The notes beneath the pieces were generated by a model, which had not been told where the DNA came from, did not search any database, and saw nothing but the letters and a program-made list of their open reading frames with translations. Below are positions 12,010 through 24,792 of a stretch of DNA of 64,000 nt, piece by piece. Both the position numbers and the translations under genes were made by a program. The stretch covers positions 62,001 to 126,000 of the forward strand of contig JAGYXB010000561.1 of assembly GCA_022495005.1 (NCBI GenBank). The letters run 5' to 3'. The DNA comes from Rhyacophila brunnea. Its lineage: Eukaryota; Arthropoda; Insecta; Trichoptera; Rhyacophilidae. Each line of letters opens with the position of its first letter. Position 1 is the stretch's first letter.

Positions 12010-13465
12010 ATAAATAATCGACGTAGTTTTAATATACGATTAACTTTATTTATATTCAACTGCATGGATATTATTATACAAATTATTATAACGTTATATT
12101 AGATGGCTATATATCAACAGTATCTATATATACATCAGAATCTTGACTGAATGGCTTAATTAAATCGTTAACTTCATAAAAAAAGTTTGTTAAGATTACT
12201 GTATATAAGGCATCCAAAATTGTAGAGTAAATAAAAAAAAATTGTCTGTCAATTTATCTTGTCAAATATTATGTGAATTTATGGAACAAACATAAAGATG
12301 TAGTGACTGTGGTCGATGCGTGGCGCTTACGTAATCTAATGGTTTTTAGGACAATCTCGTAGGATTCATTATTATTCAGAAATTTATATTTGCTTTATAC
12401 TTACAATATAATATGCGATACAAAAACATTATTCTATTACGATAATATTGTGTTTCAGTAGTTGTAATTTCTGTATAATGCAATATCCAACATAATCCGC
12501 GCCTTTTTATTCAAATAGTCGTTGAATCAAAATATTCAATTAATGTACAATATATGCATTAAGCGGATCAAAGTTTATTATTTTACTGTTAAATAAACGG
12601 TATGCTACTAGTTATGTTTGATTATGTGTTCGATACTACAATAAGCTACGTGTGCAATAAACTCGATCATTATTATGTAAACTGAAAATGTTTTTTTTTT
12701 ACAAAAAAAATCATCCGTATTTTTTCCGTTCTAAAAGACATATTGTCGTTGATTTGTATCGTCCCAGTCGAAAATTGTGTACAAAAAAATATCATTTCAG
12801 CTCAAAGAACACGTTGTCCTTGGGAGAGAATTTGGTAAACAAATGGGGACTCCTACATGTTTCGGAGACATTTACATCAAAGCTGTCAATTTATCGCCGA
12901 ATAAAACTAGAAATGGTTTGTTTTTCCAGTCGGTTGTCAGTATATGGAAAATGATTGCTCGTGTTGCTAGCGCGAAATTTTTTTTGTGAACATATTTTTA
13001 TCTACTAAACAACAATTAACGGAAAGATTATGACGTATCACTGTCGTAAATCCTGAGATTACAGATGGTGTCAAATTTTATGAATTTCGAATGTAATTGA
13101 TAACTGTGATATTAAAATTTAAGCTTGTGATATCAAATTAATCTAATACGTTTGACAGAAATTTCTTTGCACCATTTGGAATAAAAGAATTATACTAGAA
13201 AAACATATCTTTTTAAAGATTTACTTATTAATTCATATTAAACACTAACATTTTCTTACGATAGTATTGTTAACGCATTTAAAGCTTATTCCATATACGA
13301 TTTATAAATAAAACTGACATTATGCATCACATCCACTGAATTCTATAATTGTTTTGATTAATTTTCCTAAAAAATATCAGTTGTATATAGCGATAAATGA
13401 AATAGGATTTTGAATTCAATAAATGATGTCGTTTAATTCAGAATGATTTTTTCTTTTTAATTAAA
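12010..13465. other. AT-rich stretch with one unremarkable ORF
   Basis: An 88-codon frame (12688-12954) and an overlapping 70-codon frame (12777-12989) occur, but neither has a domain, a signal peptide or supporting splice sites. I treat both as chance. Confidence 0.5.
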
Positions 13466-13469
13466 TACC

Positions 13470-13870
13470 TATACTGCCCTTCTAAGGAAGAAGGCAGTAT
13501 AGGTATTGTGGTTTGCAGAGGTTTGTGGAGGCAATGTGGTTTTTTACAACTTTAGTACTTTGAATTAATAAAAAACGGTGATAATTTTTATTAATAGGAT
13601 GTTATAGGATGTTAAAATACAAATAAAATAATAATAAACAAGCATTAACTGCAACAAATAGGTGCAAGTACTGGTTTTTTGCTAAGAAATTTGTATTATT
13701 TTAGCAGATGTCCATTTTTTCACTAAGGATTTTAACTGTATTTTAGTGATAATTCAGATTTTAAAGTGAACAGATTATATAGCTTTCAAAATTACCTAAC
13801 AGATGGCATTCGTAACTCAATTTCACAAATTTTGCGAGTTACTGCCTTCTTCATTGGAAGGGTAGTATAG
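13470..13870. mobile_element. Hairpin-ended MITE M2, copy 2
   Basis: The ends CTATACTGCCCTTC and GAAGGGTAGTATAG are inverted repeats. The first 26 bases of the inner left end also form a near-perfect hairpin (ACTGCC...GGCAGT), and the right end does the same. It aligns with 8917-9312, 4.5 kb away and in the same orientation. Nothing is encoded. Confidence 0.85.
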
Positions 13871-14390
13871 ATAACTTCAAAAATATCTTGAATATATTAT
13901 CATTAAATCGAACTACCCTTTCTGAGGCCGAGTAAATTTTAATTAAGCATATTATATCGCAAGTGCAGTTTAAAATGTATTTATATTCTCAATAAAATTG
14001 CGTACTGGTTGACTTTTTACCGTGCATGGAACAACATTTCTTAAACAGTTTAATGATATATGAGAATTTATAAGGTTTAAAAATAACAGCATTATATATC
14101 AAATGTTACCTCGTCTGGCATATTTCCATCGAAGAGTGTTGGCAACATTGGTGAGGATGCATCAAATATTCTCTAAATGTGTCACGTTGCCGATCCCTGG
14201 TATAAATTATCGAATGATCGATTTGTATTACTACCAATTTGAGTGATCAAATTTTTTGAAGACTAGTAGTTAACACCATAAGAGATGTACATGACTTTCT
14301 ACTTGTTAAATTTTACCAAACAATCGGTGCCACAAGATTTTCTCTTGTATGTAAAAGTTTTCATATTGTAGTTGGTATATATAGATATCA
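13871..14390. other. AT-rich stretch, nothing recognised
   Basis: No supported gene or repeat. Confidence 0.55.
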
Positions 14391-14398
14391 GTGGCAAA

Positions 14399-15882
14399 GG
14401 GTGACTTTTGGAAAGAGGTAAGCTTTGGAGATCAGAGAAAAAGAGCACACTTGTCAGGTAACTTACGGGAACTAAGAAGATAATACTTACGATATTACTA
14501 CTGACGAATAGGTGCACACTAATGACAACGACACACTGGTCATAGGTTTCACCGCTGAATTTGTCAAATTACTTAAATAACTTATGGCAGTAGAATTACA
14601 CGCATACTTTTCTTTACCAAACAATACGCATCGCCAACAAAAAAGTTTGTTTAATGTATAACTGCCAGGGCGTAACCCTCGATTTTTTGAAAAGTGCTTT
14701 TATTAGATATTAACAATGTATACAACTAAATACACGTCCTGTTAAAAGGAAGTAAGCCACAAATGCTGAATTATTATCTAAATTCAGGTTTTAATTTAGC
14801 TTTAATTAAGTTTTGATTTAAAGAAAAAAACATTTACCCTCAATTTTAATGATTTTTCTGTTTCTTTAATTATGATAAGATCAAATAGATATACACCAAA
14901 TCATCAATAATTTTGCACCCATTGTCTGTACTTTTTTTTGTAAATATTGAACCAAAATCATTCAGAAAACGTTTTTTGCCTCTCCTGGAAAATTTGTTCT
15001 TTGAGGGTTACGCCCTTTTTCCTAAACAAGGTCGATATAAATTGTTGTGAAAATGTCTAATAAGTATAAGTTTTTTTGTTGTATTCAAATCTAAATGAAC
15101 CCTTGGAAGGTCAAGCTTTGATAATTTTTAATTTTTGAAGAAACGTCAATCTTGGGAATGTTTTTTTTAAATGCAATTGTTCGCACATTTTCTATCGGGA
15201 CATTATACAATTTAATAAATAATTATATATTTAAAGCACTGGCAAATAATTTCGGTACAATATGAGATAGTTTATCCACATTCAAAACACAGTACATAAC
15301 ACACCGAATTTTGTATTATAAAATAAACCTCTATCACCGCTTTGAAATGTCAAAATGACATAAACTGTAAATAGCATGTTATGTTTGTCTATGACTGAAG
15401 TAACCTAAATAATTATCGCGAATTAATACAATATTTATTTTTAATAACAATTTATAAATTATATATGATCGAACACAATAGTTATTATTTTTTTTAATCA
15501 TCCTTATTATTTATTATTTGCTTTTAAAGATACGCATAGACAATAAACAAATCAACATAGAGCATAAGCTTGTCTGCACGCTTCCGAGTCGGGAACAAAA
15601 ACGCAGACATGCATGAAGTTGGCAACTGAATTGCGGTAGAAAATTCGGCTTGGATTATCGTTGAAATAATTCTAAAAATAGCACTCACGTTGTGATGTTC
15701 CGTCATTTATTTTTGATTCGAAACTTTACTAAATTAAACGCTCCACTTATAAATAACGACGATAGATGACAATCAATATTTTTATTATAGCCTACAATAT
15801 AGATATTTATTTATTTAAATTAAATACTTGAAAATAGAAGGTAAGCTTTAAATAATCGCTTAGTATGGAGCCTTCGCCACTG
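14399..15882. mobile_element. hAT-type non-autonomous element, copy 2, perfect 8-bp TSD
   Basis: It starts CAGTGGCAAAGG and ends CCTTCGCCACTG. Both ends are flanked by the identical 8-mer ATAGATAT (14391-14398 and 15883-15890), the size of target duplication made by hAT transposases. Start and end match the shorter copy at 4823-5601. The 1484-bp interior encodes no transposase. Part of the extra length is a second inverted-repeat element inside it. The intact duplication suggests a younger insertion than copy 1. Confidence 0.9.
14667..15016. mobile_element. MITE nested inside the hAT-type element
   Basis: AGGGCGTAACCCTC at the left and GAGGGTTACGCCCT at the right are perfect 14-bp inverted repeats 350 bp apart. 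The element lies wholly within the hAT-type element at 14399, so it inserted later or hitch-hiked. No clear target duplication. Confidence 0.55.
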
Positions 15883-16412
15883 ATAGATATAGGAAAAGCA
15901 AAGAAATATTATAAAGAATCATTAGTGGATTAAAAATGATAATAATCTACTACAAAAGAAAATAGCTTTTAAAGATGAGATGATTGAAATTTATTAAAAT
16001 TAAAATTTTCTATATTCATTCAAAGGTGTGTAAGATTTTAAGATAAATTTAGTATAATGTATAAAGATGGCGTAAAAGCAAAATGATTAGCTCACTTGCT
16101 CTTTTCATTTTGGCAAATGAAAATTCATTCAGTAGTGGTATCAGGTATTACATTAACCAGATAATGGGTTTAATAAATATTCATATTTTTTCAGTTATAT
16201 ACTAGATTTATAACATTTTAAACCTTTTAGGTATGATAACAATAATATTATTGTCACAATCAGATTAGTATAATTATATATCCTAATATAAATTTTGAAA
16301 TAGATTATTTTTATTAAACATATTAAATTTATATATAATATTATTTCCTACATTTAAAGAAACAAGTGCATGGAATTTATCTAAACGATTTGAAACATTT
16401 TTTTTATTTAAA
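15883..16412. other. AT-rich stretch, nothing recognised
   Basis: No supported gene or repeat. Confidence 0.55.
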
Positions 16413-17325
16413 ATGTTTTTTTGATAAAATAGTGGTGAATTTTATTTACGTATATATTTTAATATAAAGGTATACATAGATAAATATTATATATATATCT
16501 TAAAACTGCAACAGACCATGATACCCAATATCAATATAGTAGTAGAAGTGAAACAGTCAAAACACCCAGGTTTAAATAAATCACATAAATATATCGTGAC
16601 CTCACTACTTATAATATTTACAACGTTTTTTGATAAAATAGTGGTGAATTTTATTTACGAATATAATTTATAAAAATAATATATAAAAAATATTATATAT
16701 AGATAAAAAATAATATATATTTATCTTTAAACTGCAACAGGCCATGATACCTAATATCAGTAGTGTAGTAGTATACATAATTGAAACAGTCAAACATCCA
16801 GGTTTAAATAAATCACATAAATATATCGTGACCTCACTACTTATAATATTTACAATGTTTTTTGATAAAATAGTGGTGAATTTTATTTACGTATATATTT
16901 TAATATAAAGGTATACATAGATAAATATTATATATATATATATCTTAAAACTGCAACAGACCATGATACCCAATATCAATATAGTAATAGAAGTGAAACA
17001 GTCAAAACACCCAGGTTTAAATAAATCACATAAATATATCGTGACCTCACTACTTATAATATTTACAATGTTTTTTGATAAAATAGTGGTGAATTTTATT
17101 TACGTATATATTTTATAAAACTAATATACAAAACATAGTATATATAGATAAAAATAATATATATTTATCTTTAAACTGCAACAGGCCATGATACCTAATA
17201 TCAGTAATGTAGTAGTATACATAATTGAAAGAGTCAAACACCCAGGCTTAAATAAATCATATCAATATATTGTGACCTCACTAGGAATCGAACCCATGCT
17301 TTACGCTCTGTAATGTGTATTCACA
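16413..17325 (-). repeat. Four-unit dimeric tandem array built on SINE family A
   Basis: The word TGATAAAATAGTGGTGAATT recurs at 16422, 16631, 16863 and 17076, giving periods of 209, 232 and 213 bp. Units 1 and 3 share one version (AATATAAAGGTATACATAGA, CAACAGACCATGATACCCAA). Units 2 and 4 share another (CAACAGGCCATGATACCTAA, GTAGTAGTATACATAATTGA). The array is therefore A-B-A-B with a higher-order period near 441-445 bp. Each unit contains the SINE A tail and a GTGACCTCACTA stub. Only the last unit continues into the tRNA-like head (GGAATCGAACCC, about 17284-17295). Confidence 0.85.
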
Positions 17326-17330
17326 TATTA

Positions 17331-20300
17331 TTATGTAGATGGTAATATATACATAGACACACACTTATATATTATATAGGTACCGAATCAATTTGTGTAT
17401 CTTCAAACATAAAAATATACAAAATAATATGATCAGGTAGAGGTACTAACACATACGAACAAATTATTTATTTCTATAATGAATAAGTCTGAAATATGAG
17501 AATAATATTTTTTCTAAAAGATCGAACAAGACCGTTTTTTGTAAAGAATTTTTCAAATACAGAGTTTGTAATATTAGCAAAATAAATTATCAACATAATA
17601 ATAACAGTCTCACAGAAAAGAGGCGAATACGTCTTTCAATAATAAACGTACTCCCATAGATATATTTTAATGAAAGTAAAGGAATGTGGCAGATAAAAAA
17701 TAAAAAAATATTATGTTTATATTGATATAATAATTCATATTATAAAACTACAAATTAGTCCAAAAACTTAGAGGATAGATACAGATCACAAAATAAACCA
17801 ATTGATAAAAATGCAGAGTACATGATGTGATTTATAGGTCATCATGTTGATAAAACGGTGATAGTCCGGATAAAACTATACGACACATACATCCATACAA
17901 GTTGAATTAAACGACCACATGACTATGCTAAAACAAGCTGAATCGATATATTCATACAAGTCAACAAAACTACACGGCAGTGAAAGACTCAATACAGAGA
18001 AGAGTGAAAGGATTTATGGGAATGGATAATAAGCTAATATCACAATAATTTATACCGTATTGACAAACTTTTTTTAATTTATGCAAATCAGCTAATAGTA
18101 TTGATAACTATTCATAACTATACTTGTATTTGTATCAATCACTAACCTGGCTTGATTAAAATAATTTTAAGAATCATTATTATTTATTTAACCAAGACGT
18201 CTAACCCATTTTTGTTTTTATACAATTCAACCGATATATTCGCCTATCATCTTGACAAAACATTTCACTTCATGCTAAATAATAATATGTGAATGTTTCA
18301 CGTTGATACAAACGACAGATCTTTCGCACGAGCCGAAAGAGAGATATGGAGGATACGGAGACAGGGATACGATGAGAAAGAGAGGTGTTGCCAGTAGTTA
18401 CAAAAATCCCTGAAAAGGAATTCCTTTGAACGTTTTCTCGCTTTTCTATTCTCCCGGGGCTATAAAGATGTACATATACAGAAATCTCCAATATGAGAAC
18501 CGTACACCGATATGCCATAACGATGTTTTTTCGTTGATTCGTTGTATTATTGTAAACATTGTTCTATCATTGTTTCATTGTTTCACATAAAAGAATAATA
18601 TAAAAAATTTGATAATGTTTGTTTGATAAAATAAATATTTTATTACAATAGTATTCACATTATGATAATGTACTGAAAAGATGATAGTGATATTATGTCT
18701 GATTCTTAATATTAAAAAAATACATCTATACAATAACTACGAAGCTTTTCGCATATTATGTAAAAATTAGGTGTACCTATAATAAATTTTTAGTCTACGT
18801 CTATAAATAAAAAAGTATTATATTGTATTAAGAGATTAAATGTACATGGTACATAACAAAATATTATATTTTCTATATATTTACGTACACGTACATCAAA
18901 GAGAACTGAATTTACCTTTGTTATAATAATAAATGAATTTCATCTGGCAATTATATTATGTTCAAAAGTGTATTCTATTACCTCAAAATACGAGTATACC
19001 CAGTTGGTATTCTTCTTTAAATATAGAGATAAGTCGGTAATACTACGAATTTCTCTACGTCGTAGCATGTCGTAGCATGTCGTAGCTGTTACGTACCAGC
19101 TTACATCATATAATATATAACTTTAAAATAAATGCTAGTAAATCACAGAATACGTACAGATATAATTAACTGCGTATTTATTTTAGTTTTAAATTATCTA
19201 TATTATTTTTGTAATTAAAACTTAGCGACTAATTTTCTAAGCTGGTAAAAACTGTTTTTTCTGTCACTATTGAAAAAATAGTCAAAAATATATTAAATAT
19301 ATAAAAATATATAAGTTGAAAGACTCGTATACTTGAATTTTGATTCAATTGATGAAGACAAGCAATATTTAATCCTGTCTTAGCATCCGGTTATTTTTGA
19401 AAATAGGTAAACACTCGGCTATCATTCAAACGTAGATGGCTTAAATCAGTTTGACATGGTTGTATTTGCATGGTATGTCGTTTTACCTGTTTTCAAATAC
19501 ATACAAGGATTGCTCCTACTATTAGATACATATATAATATGTAGAATATTCTCACATGCCCATGGAAGGTCTTTCTAGCACGTATTATAAGTAGTTTCTT
19601 ATACCTTGATGAAAATTATAATCCTACCTGAAAACGAATGTCCGTTTTGAAACTACTCGTGACAGATAGTTGAATACGATACGAAGAAAAATACTCTTTT
19701 GAAGTTAGATCACGTATTACCTGTCTGAACGGATACAAACATATATTATATAAAAAATAATGGTAGAAAGATATTATGTCCAAACGTATTTGTATAATTT
19801 TTATAGTAAATAAAACGGAATGATGGTTTTTAGATCCTTCACAGAAATCTTCTTCTTCTCGTCAGGATTCTTCGAAAGAAAGAATACATTACACAACAGA
19901 ATTTTGATCAAGGTTACAATAATAACTTAATATTATTAGTTAAGATGTATATTTTATATTATTGGCCAGGTAGAAGATTAGTTATAATATCATGCAAAAG
20001 GTCGGGTTGTACCTGATTCTCCTAATATAATTGGTCCTCCTTTTCGACCTTGGCGCACATTGGGAAGACGCCGCCATCTTAGAAAAATGGCGTATAAAAC
20101 CGGAATTTTTATAATACTTCTTCACAGTTCAAATCTTAACGATTAAAATTATTATTTATAAATTATGAATAATTCAAATAAAAAAGGATAGTGATTTTTA
20201 AAAATATTTTTCTAATCACGTGAACCGGTTTCATCAACTATGGACTCTAGGAATGGTACCTATATTTACACAATGTCTGTGATGAAGTTGAGAAATATTG

Positions 20301-20545
20301 CGCACATTCTTCACTCACACCAGAGCAACACGTGTAAACGAAGACTTCGCACATCATTCACGATGAACAAGGCTCGGAGATACTAATGGATTGGTTTTCT
20401 GAACACCATCTCTTTTCGACAATCAGTTATTGGAGATGAAAAAATTAACTGCCATTTGCCGTAAGAGATTGTAACTGTTAACATTTAAAAAATAATTGGC
20501 AATAATATAGAAAATTAACGTAATACACGTGAATTACCTTATATA
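17331..20545. other. Mostly AT-rich; small features only
   Basis: No supported gene. It holds three copies of GTCGTAGCAT-like units (19058-19087), a less AT-rich block with a TATAAAG (18290-18520) and a YY1-like word beside a TATAAAA (20070-20099). These are discussed as findings. The rest shows nothing. Confidence 0.5.
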
Positions 20546-20550
20546 ATATA

Positions 20551-20807
20551 TCGTCACTGTTCTTGCAGAACACACTAATTCGAAAAAATGATATATTGAG
20601 TTAGTTATACCAAAATCTTCCTTATTTTAAGCTTTACCGTCTAGAAACCTTCTTAATAAATAAACAGTCTTTATTTTAATGTCATTCTTTTTACGATTAC
20701 TTAATAAACTCACATAATAGACCATTTCAAACATTTTAACAAGTTAAAAGTCAAATTACTCAAAACCAGTATTCTCCAGTTAGTGTGTTCTGCAAGAACA
20801 GAGGCGA
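20551..20807. mobile_element. 257-bp MITE M1, copy 2
   Basis: CTGTTCTTGCAGAACACACT at the left and its exact complement near the right end give perfect 22-bp inverted repeats, within a 28-bp imperfect terminus. Same length and orientation as 8187-8443. The left flank is TA. The right flank has drifted. Confidence 0.85.
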
Positions 20808-21404
20808 ATTTACCTTGATGTATCTATCACACGTGAGAAAAATATGTAAATGGGTAGGAGAGAGTGAGACAGGTAGAATACGTATTGGATGGGCTACGGT
20901 GAAAAAAAAGATACAGGTAAACGCATATATGACTAAAAATTAAAAATTAACCGACTTAAATAAAGGAATCGAATATTTTAATCGGGTCGTGATATAAAAC
21001 AAATTATAGGATACTCTCATAAAAGTTTGACAGATACTTATAGATTACATTACTGTACTACCACATAGAGTAGGTACATACAAAGTATAAAACTACATTA
21101 CAATTATTTTGTAAAAGATTTACGGAAAGGTACGCCAGTATTAAATCTAAATGTGATATCGAAATATTTATGTTGCAGAACTAATATCCAAGAATGTTTA
21201 CAGGTGGCACTTCGCTTGGAAAAATTTTCTAGTCTTCAATGAAGCTCACCATATGAGACAAACGCGTACCTTTCGGAAAATAGTTTTAATATGTAGTGAA
21301 TAGCACGTGATAAATTAATTTTATAATAATTACAAGATAAAAAGGACTTTTTATATACTACGTTTTTAAATTTTCTGTTGAATCATATAAAATTGACTTG
21401 ACTA

Positions 21405-21775
21405 GCTTAAACGATCATAAAAAACTGTACTTGATAGAAATAATACTGAAATGTCATTTTGACATGTCATATTGATTTCCATAGTAACTCACGTATATAT
21501 TATTAATAATTTAGTTGCTAAAACCCCAGACCCCTAGCAACCAATAATTGTGTCGAAATAACTTTTCATACAAAACCGAATTAATTGAAAATTAATTCAA
21601 TTCTACTTAAAGATGGTTAAAAGTATTTAAAAAATGCTTTGGCATCGTGTTCTGATATATTCTAAAAGTTTCAAATGTCTAACTAGTCGGGAAGTTAGTT
21701 AAAAATCGATTGCAAGATTTGTACCGGACAAAGAACCACCGGACAAATAAGAACACGAGCTAAGAAAAACATTGT
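21405..21775 (+). repeat. Interspersed repeat R, copy 1
   Basis: About 370 bp with words such as CCTAGCAACCAATAAT, AACTTTTCATACAAAACCGA, AAAGTTTCAAATGTCTAACT and ATCGATTGCAAGATTTGTAC recur as reverse complements, in the same order, at 48480-48860. No coding frame. Class unknown. Confidence 0.75.
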
Positions 21776-24195
21776 AAAAAGAATGAAGTCAATTCTGACC
21801 ACGTAAATTACCATTAAGTAATAAATTATTTTTTATTCATAACTGAGAATACACAAAAAAGTGCAAGGGGAATCCTGGTTTTTTGTTGAGCGGGAGGATT
21901 CAAAGATACATATTATTTCATTTGCACATTAATATTATTAGCAGTAATTGCTATTGATTTAAGATACTTTGTGCAGCATTGCTAAACTGGTATGAAGAAA
22001 GTGACTCTTACAATCTCACTCAGTTTAGGATTTTTATGACTTTTTTTAATAGGTTATATTTTAATTTCATTAACCTTCTTCCACCATAGAATAAAACCAC
22101 CCAGTTACGTTATTAAATGTAAATGCTCTTTTATTTATTTTTATCTAAATTGTTTGACTGTTTTATTTTGTTGAAATGTCTTTTTACTGAAGATAAAACT
22201 GTATCCAAAAGCATAAAACTGACCCAAAGCAGTCGGTATTTCGGTTGAGGGTAGTAAACTTTGCGGAATTATCTGGTATTCAATTAGCAGATTGTATCAG
22301 TAAAATTAGCGTCTAATCAAGACTTAGTCTTGTAAGTATCGTCTCTTAGTGGTTTTGAACCTTTACACGTGGCAACAACATTCAGGGTCTGATTTTAGAT
22401 GTAGAATCACACGGAAGCGTGGTTTGTATTTTATAGTTGATTCTTCATTGATTTTAGAGTTTACAGGAAAAGCTATTACTCAGTGTATTAAAGTGATTTA
22501 AAAGCGTTTCTGAGAAACAACTATATGGTATTAAAATGTGTATTTTTGGGTTGAGCATTATTTAGAAAACGTAAATACTTAACAATGTTTACTTTTAATC
22601 ATTTTATATCTTAATGTGTCTATGATATAATTATTATATATAACAAATTTAAAACAAGAAACACGTATAATTGTAAGTGTGTAAATATAAAGATATTATA
22701 AGTTTACACATCGTATTTCACAATAAATAAGAATACATTTTATAAATACATTATGATAGTACTTATATTATAATAATTCTATGATTAAATTTTTTCCAAA
22801 TTTTGAAACATGAAATGTGCACGGATCTTTTGGGCAGCTCTAATTAAGAAAAAACATTACTTTGAAGTCAACGATAGATGAACAAAATAAATAAATATAT
22901 ATTGCTGTCATTCGCATTATACACTGAAAAATAGTTATTTATTAAAGATTTGAATATATTGTGGTGGTTGCTTGAAATAATTGTGAAAAAATTTTCAAAG
23001 ATTTAGAAGACATTTTGGACATTTGGATGATAATAATATTAAATTATTGATGTGTTAAAATAATACTGTAACATAATATACAAGACAGTTTTCATGGCAG
23101 TAGTAGAAAAGATAGCGAGATTAGGTAGCTACTAACTTCATATGGGATTTTGAGTAATTATTTCCTGTTATTTTATATGATACGCGTTCTCAAAATTGTA
23201 GATGTCAGCATAATAATTAAAAGGCATTTAGATATATTGTCATACATCATCTTTGAATGGGTTTCCACCTATGTATTGACAAATTATTACTTAAACTAGA
23301 TTAAATATTCAGCAAATAATGGTAAAATTCATTTTATAATTTTCTTTAATAATCGAGAGCAGTGAAAATAGTTTAACTTCATTTCTTTTGAGTTTGAATC
23401 TATCTTTATTAAATCATTATTAATATAATTGGGATTGCAGTGCGTCAAAAATATTTAGTTAAATAATTAATACTCGAAGTATTGAAGAAAATGCAAAGTT
23501 CAATGTAAATTAAAATCTTGTTTGAAGATTAAAGGTTTTCAGCAGTGAACATTTTCTTTTGTTTAAATTCTAGAGTCTAGACTCTAGACGGATTAGCTCG
23601 CGGCTTAGATAGAAAGTACATTATATCCACCTATCATCAGTGTACTTTAGTAACCTACCAATTTGCATTAACCGCAGTTCATAGCCACTTTACTTTAAAG
23701 TTCTCGTAGTATCCCTTATATTGGACGTGATAGAGCTATAAAACGTATTAAGGTTAAGAATTCTATCACAGACAATTAACCGAGATAAATAAACTAGTTA
23801 AAATAGATAATATTAACTCATATTTAGTGATTTTAAAATTAAATTCTTAACAAAGCAATGTTCATGACGTGTCTTCAAATAGAATAAATAACTAAACAAA
23901 ATTAAATAATTTAAAAATTAAATTATGTCATAATAATGTAACTACAGTTTCAATTTGATAAGTATCGATTTTGCCTGCTTAGAATGGACATGAAAATATG
24001 TCAAATCTTAATATGTGCTATTTTTGGTGGGGAGAGTTGCACAATAAAATTATTATAAAAACATTCTTTTATAATTTTAGTATTTTTTAAATAATATTAT
24101 AAATAAAAGTAAAATTTCCATATATATATTATAATGGTAATTGCAAACTATGTTTCGTATTTAAATTTTTACAAAATTCATCAGATATTAATTTA
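21776..24195. other. AT-rich stretch with one perfect 20-bp palindrome
   Basis: No supported gene. TCTAGAGTCTAGACTCTAGA (23569-23588) is a perfect palindrome of alternating TCTAGA/GTCTAGAC words. Otherwise nothing. Confidence 0.5.
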
Positions 24196-24475
24196 ACACT
24201 AGCTGAGCCAGCTGGCTCTCGCCAGTCTGTCTCGCTAGGTCTTGCAGACAGCTTAGCGTCCTAATGTATGGTATTGGATTTTAATAAAATTGTGAAGTAT
24301 GCAGAGACGGCGCCGTTTGACATTTCGCTGATTTTTCACTTTTACAATTTGCAAGTCGTTACTTTCGATATAAATTTGGCATCATATGCAGAGTCTATTC
24401 TAGATTCACCATCCCAGGCTGCTAGACCTAGCAGAATAGCAGGTAATTTGATTGCGATTCAATAATATAACGTTA
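24196..24475 (+). other. GC-richer block with a 65-codon ORF, unassigned
   Basis: This block is visibly less AT-rich than its surroundings and contains the perfect palindrome GAGCCAGCTGGCTC (24205-24218). A plus-strand frame (24268-24465) ends shortly after a GCAG/GTAATT word that could be a weak splice donor. The peptide has no motif I recognise. It could be a decayed exon or an old transposon fragment. Confidence 0.25.
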
Positions 24476-24704
24476 ATATTAATCTCACGCGTATCCCCTT
24501 GAGGTAATAGAAGAAGATTAGCCATATAAAAAATAAATTTTAACTATTAAATTATTTTGTTTCATTATCTAAAAAATGCTTGCAGCTATAGAATAATTTT
24601 TAAAAAATCAAATTTTGAATTAACATTTTATATAATGTTTCCCGGTGCGGGACGTTCATATCGAAACAAATGTTGATAAAAGAAGAAACTCAGATCTGAG
24701 AGGA

Positions 24705-24790
24705 AGGAATTGGGTTAGAAAGGACTTCGTCTATATATGTATTGATCCAAACTGATTATGATAATGGCATTATAAATATGTAGGTAGATA
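24705..24790 (+). pseudogene. Possible LINE 3' tail, degenerate
   Basis: TTAGAAAGGACTTCGTCTAT then ATTGATCCAAACTGATTATG resembles the better preserved tails at 25430, 25556, 25681 and 25866 (GGCCTTCATCCAGCAGTG, then a TGATNATGATAATG run). That pattern recalls the last codons and 3' end of some insect LINEs. Very decayed. Confidence 0.3.
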
Positions 24791-24792
24791 TG

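Noticed and set aside
12688..12989. 88- and 70-codon frames
   Set aside because: No motif, no repeat relationship and no splice or promoter support; they overlap each other in different frames.
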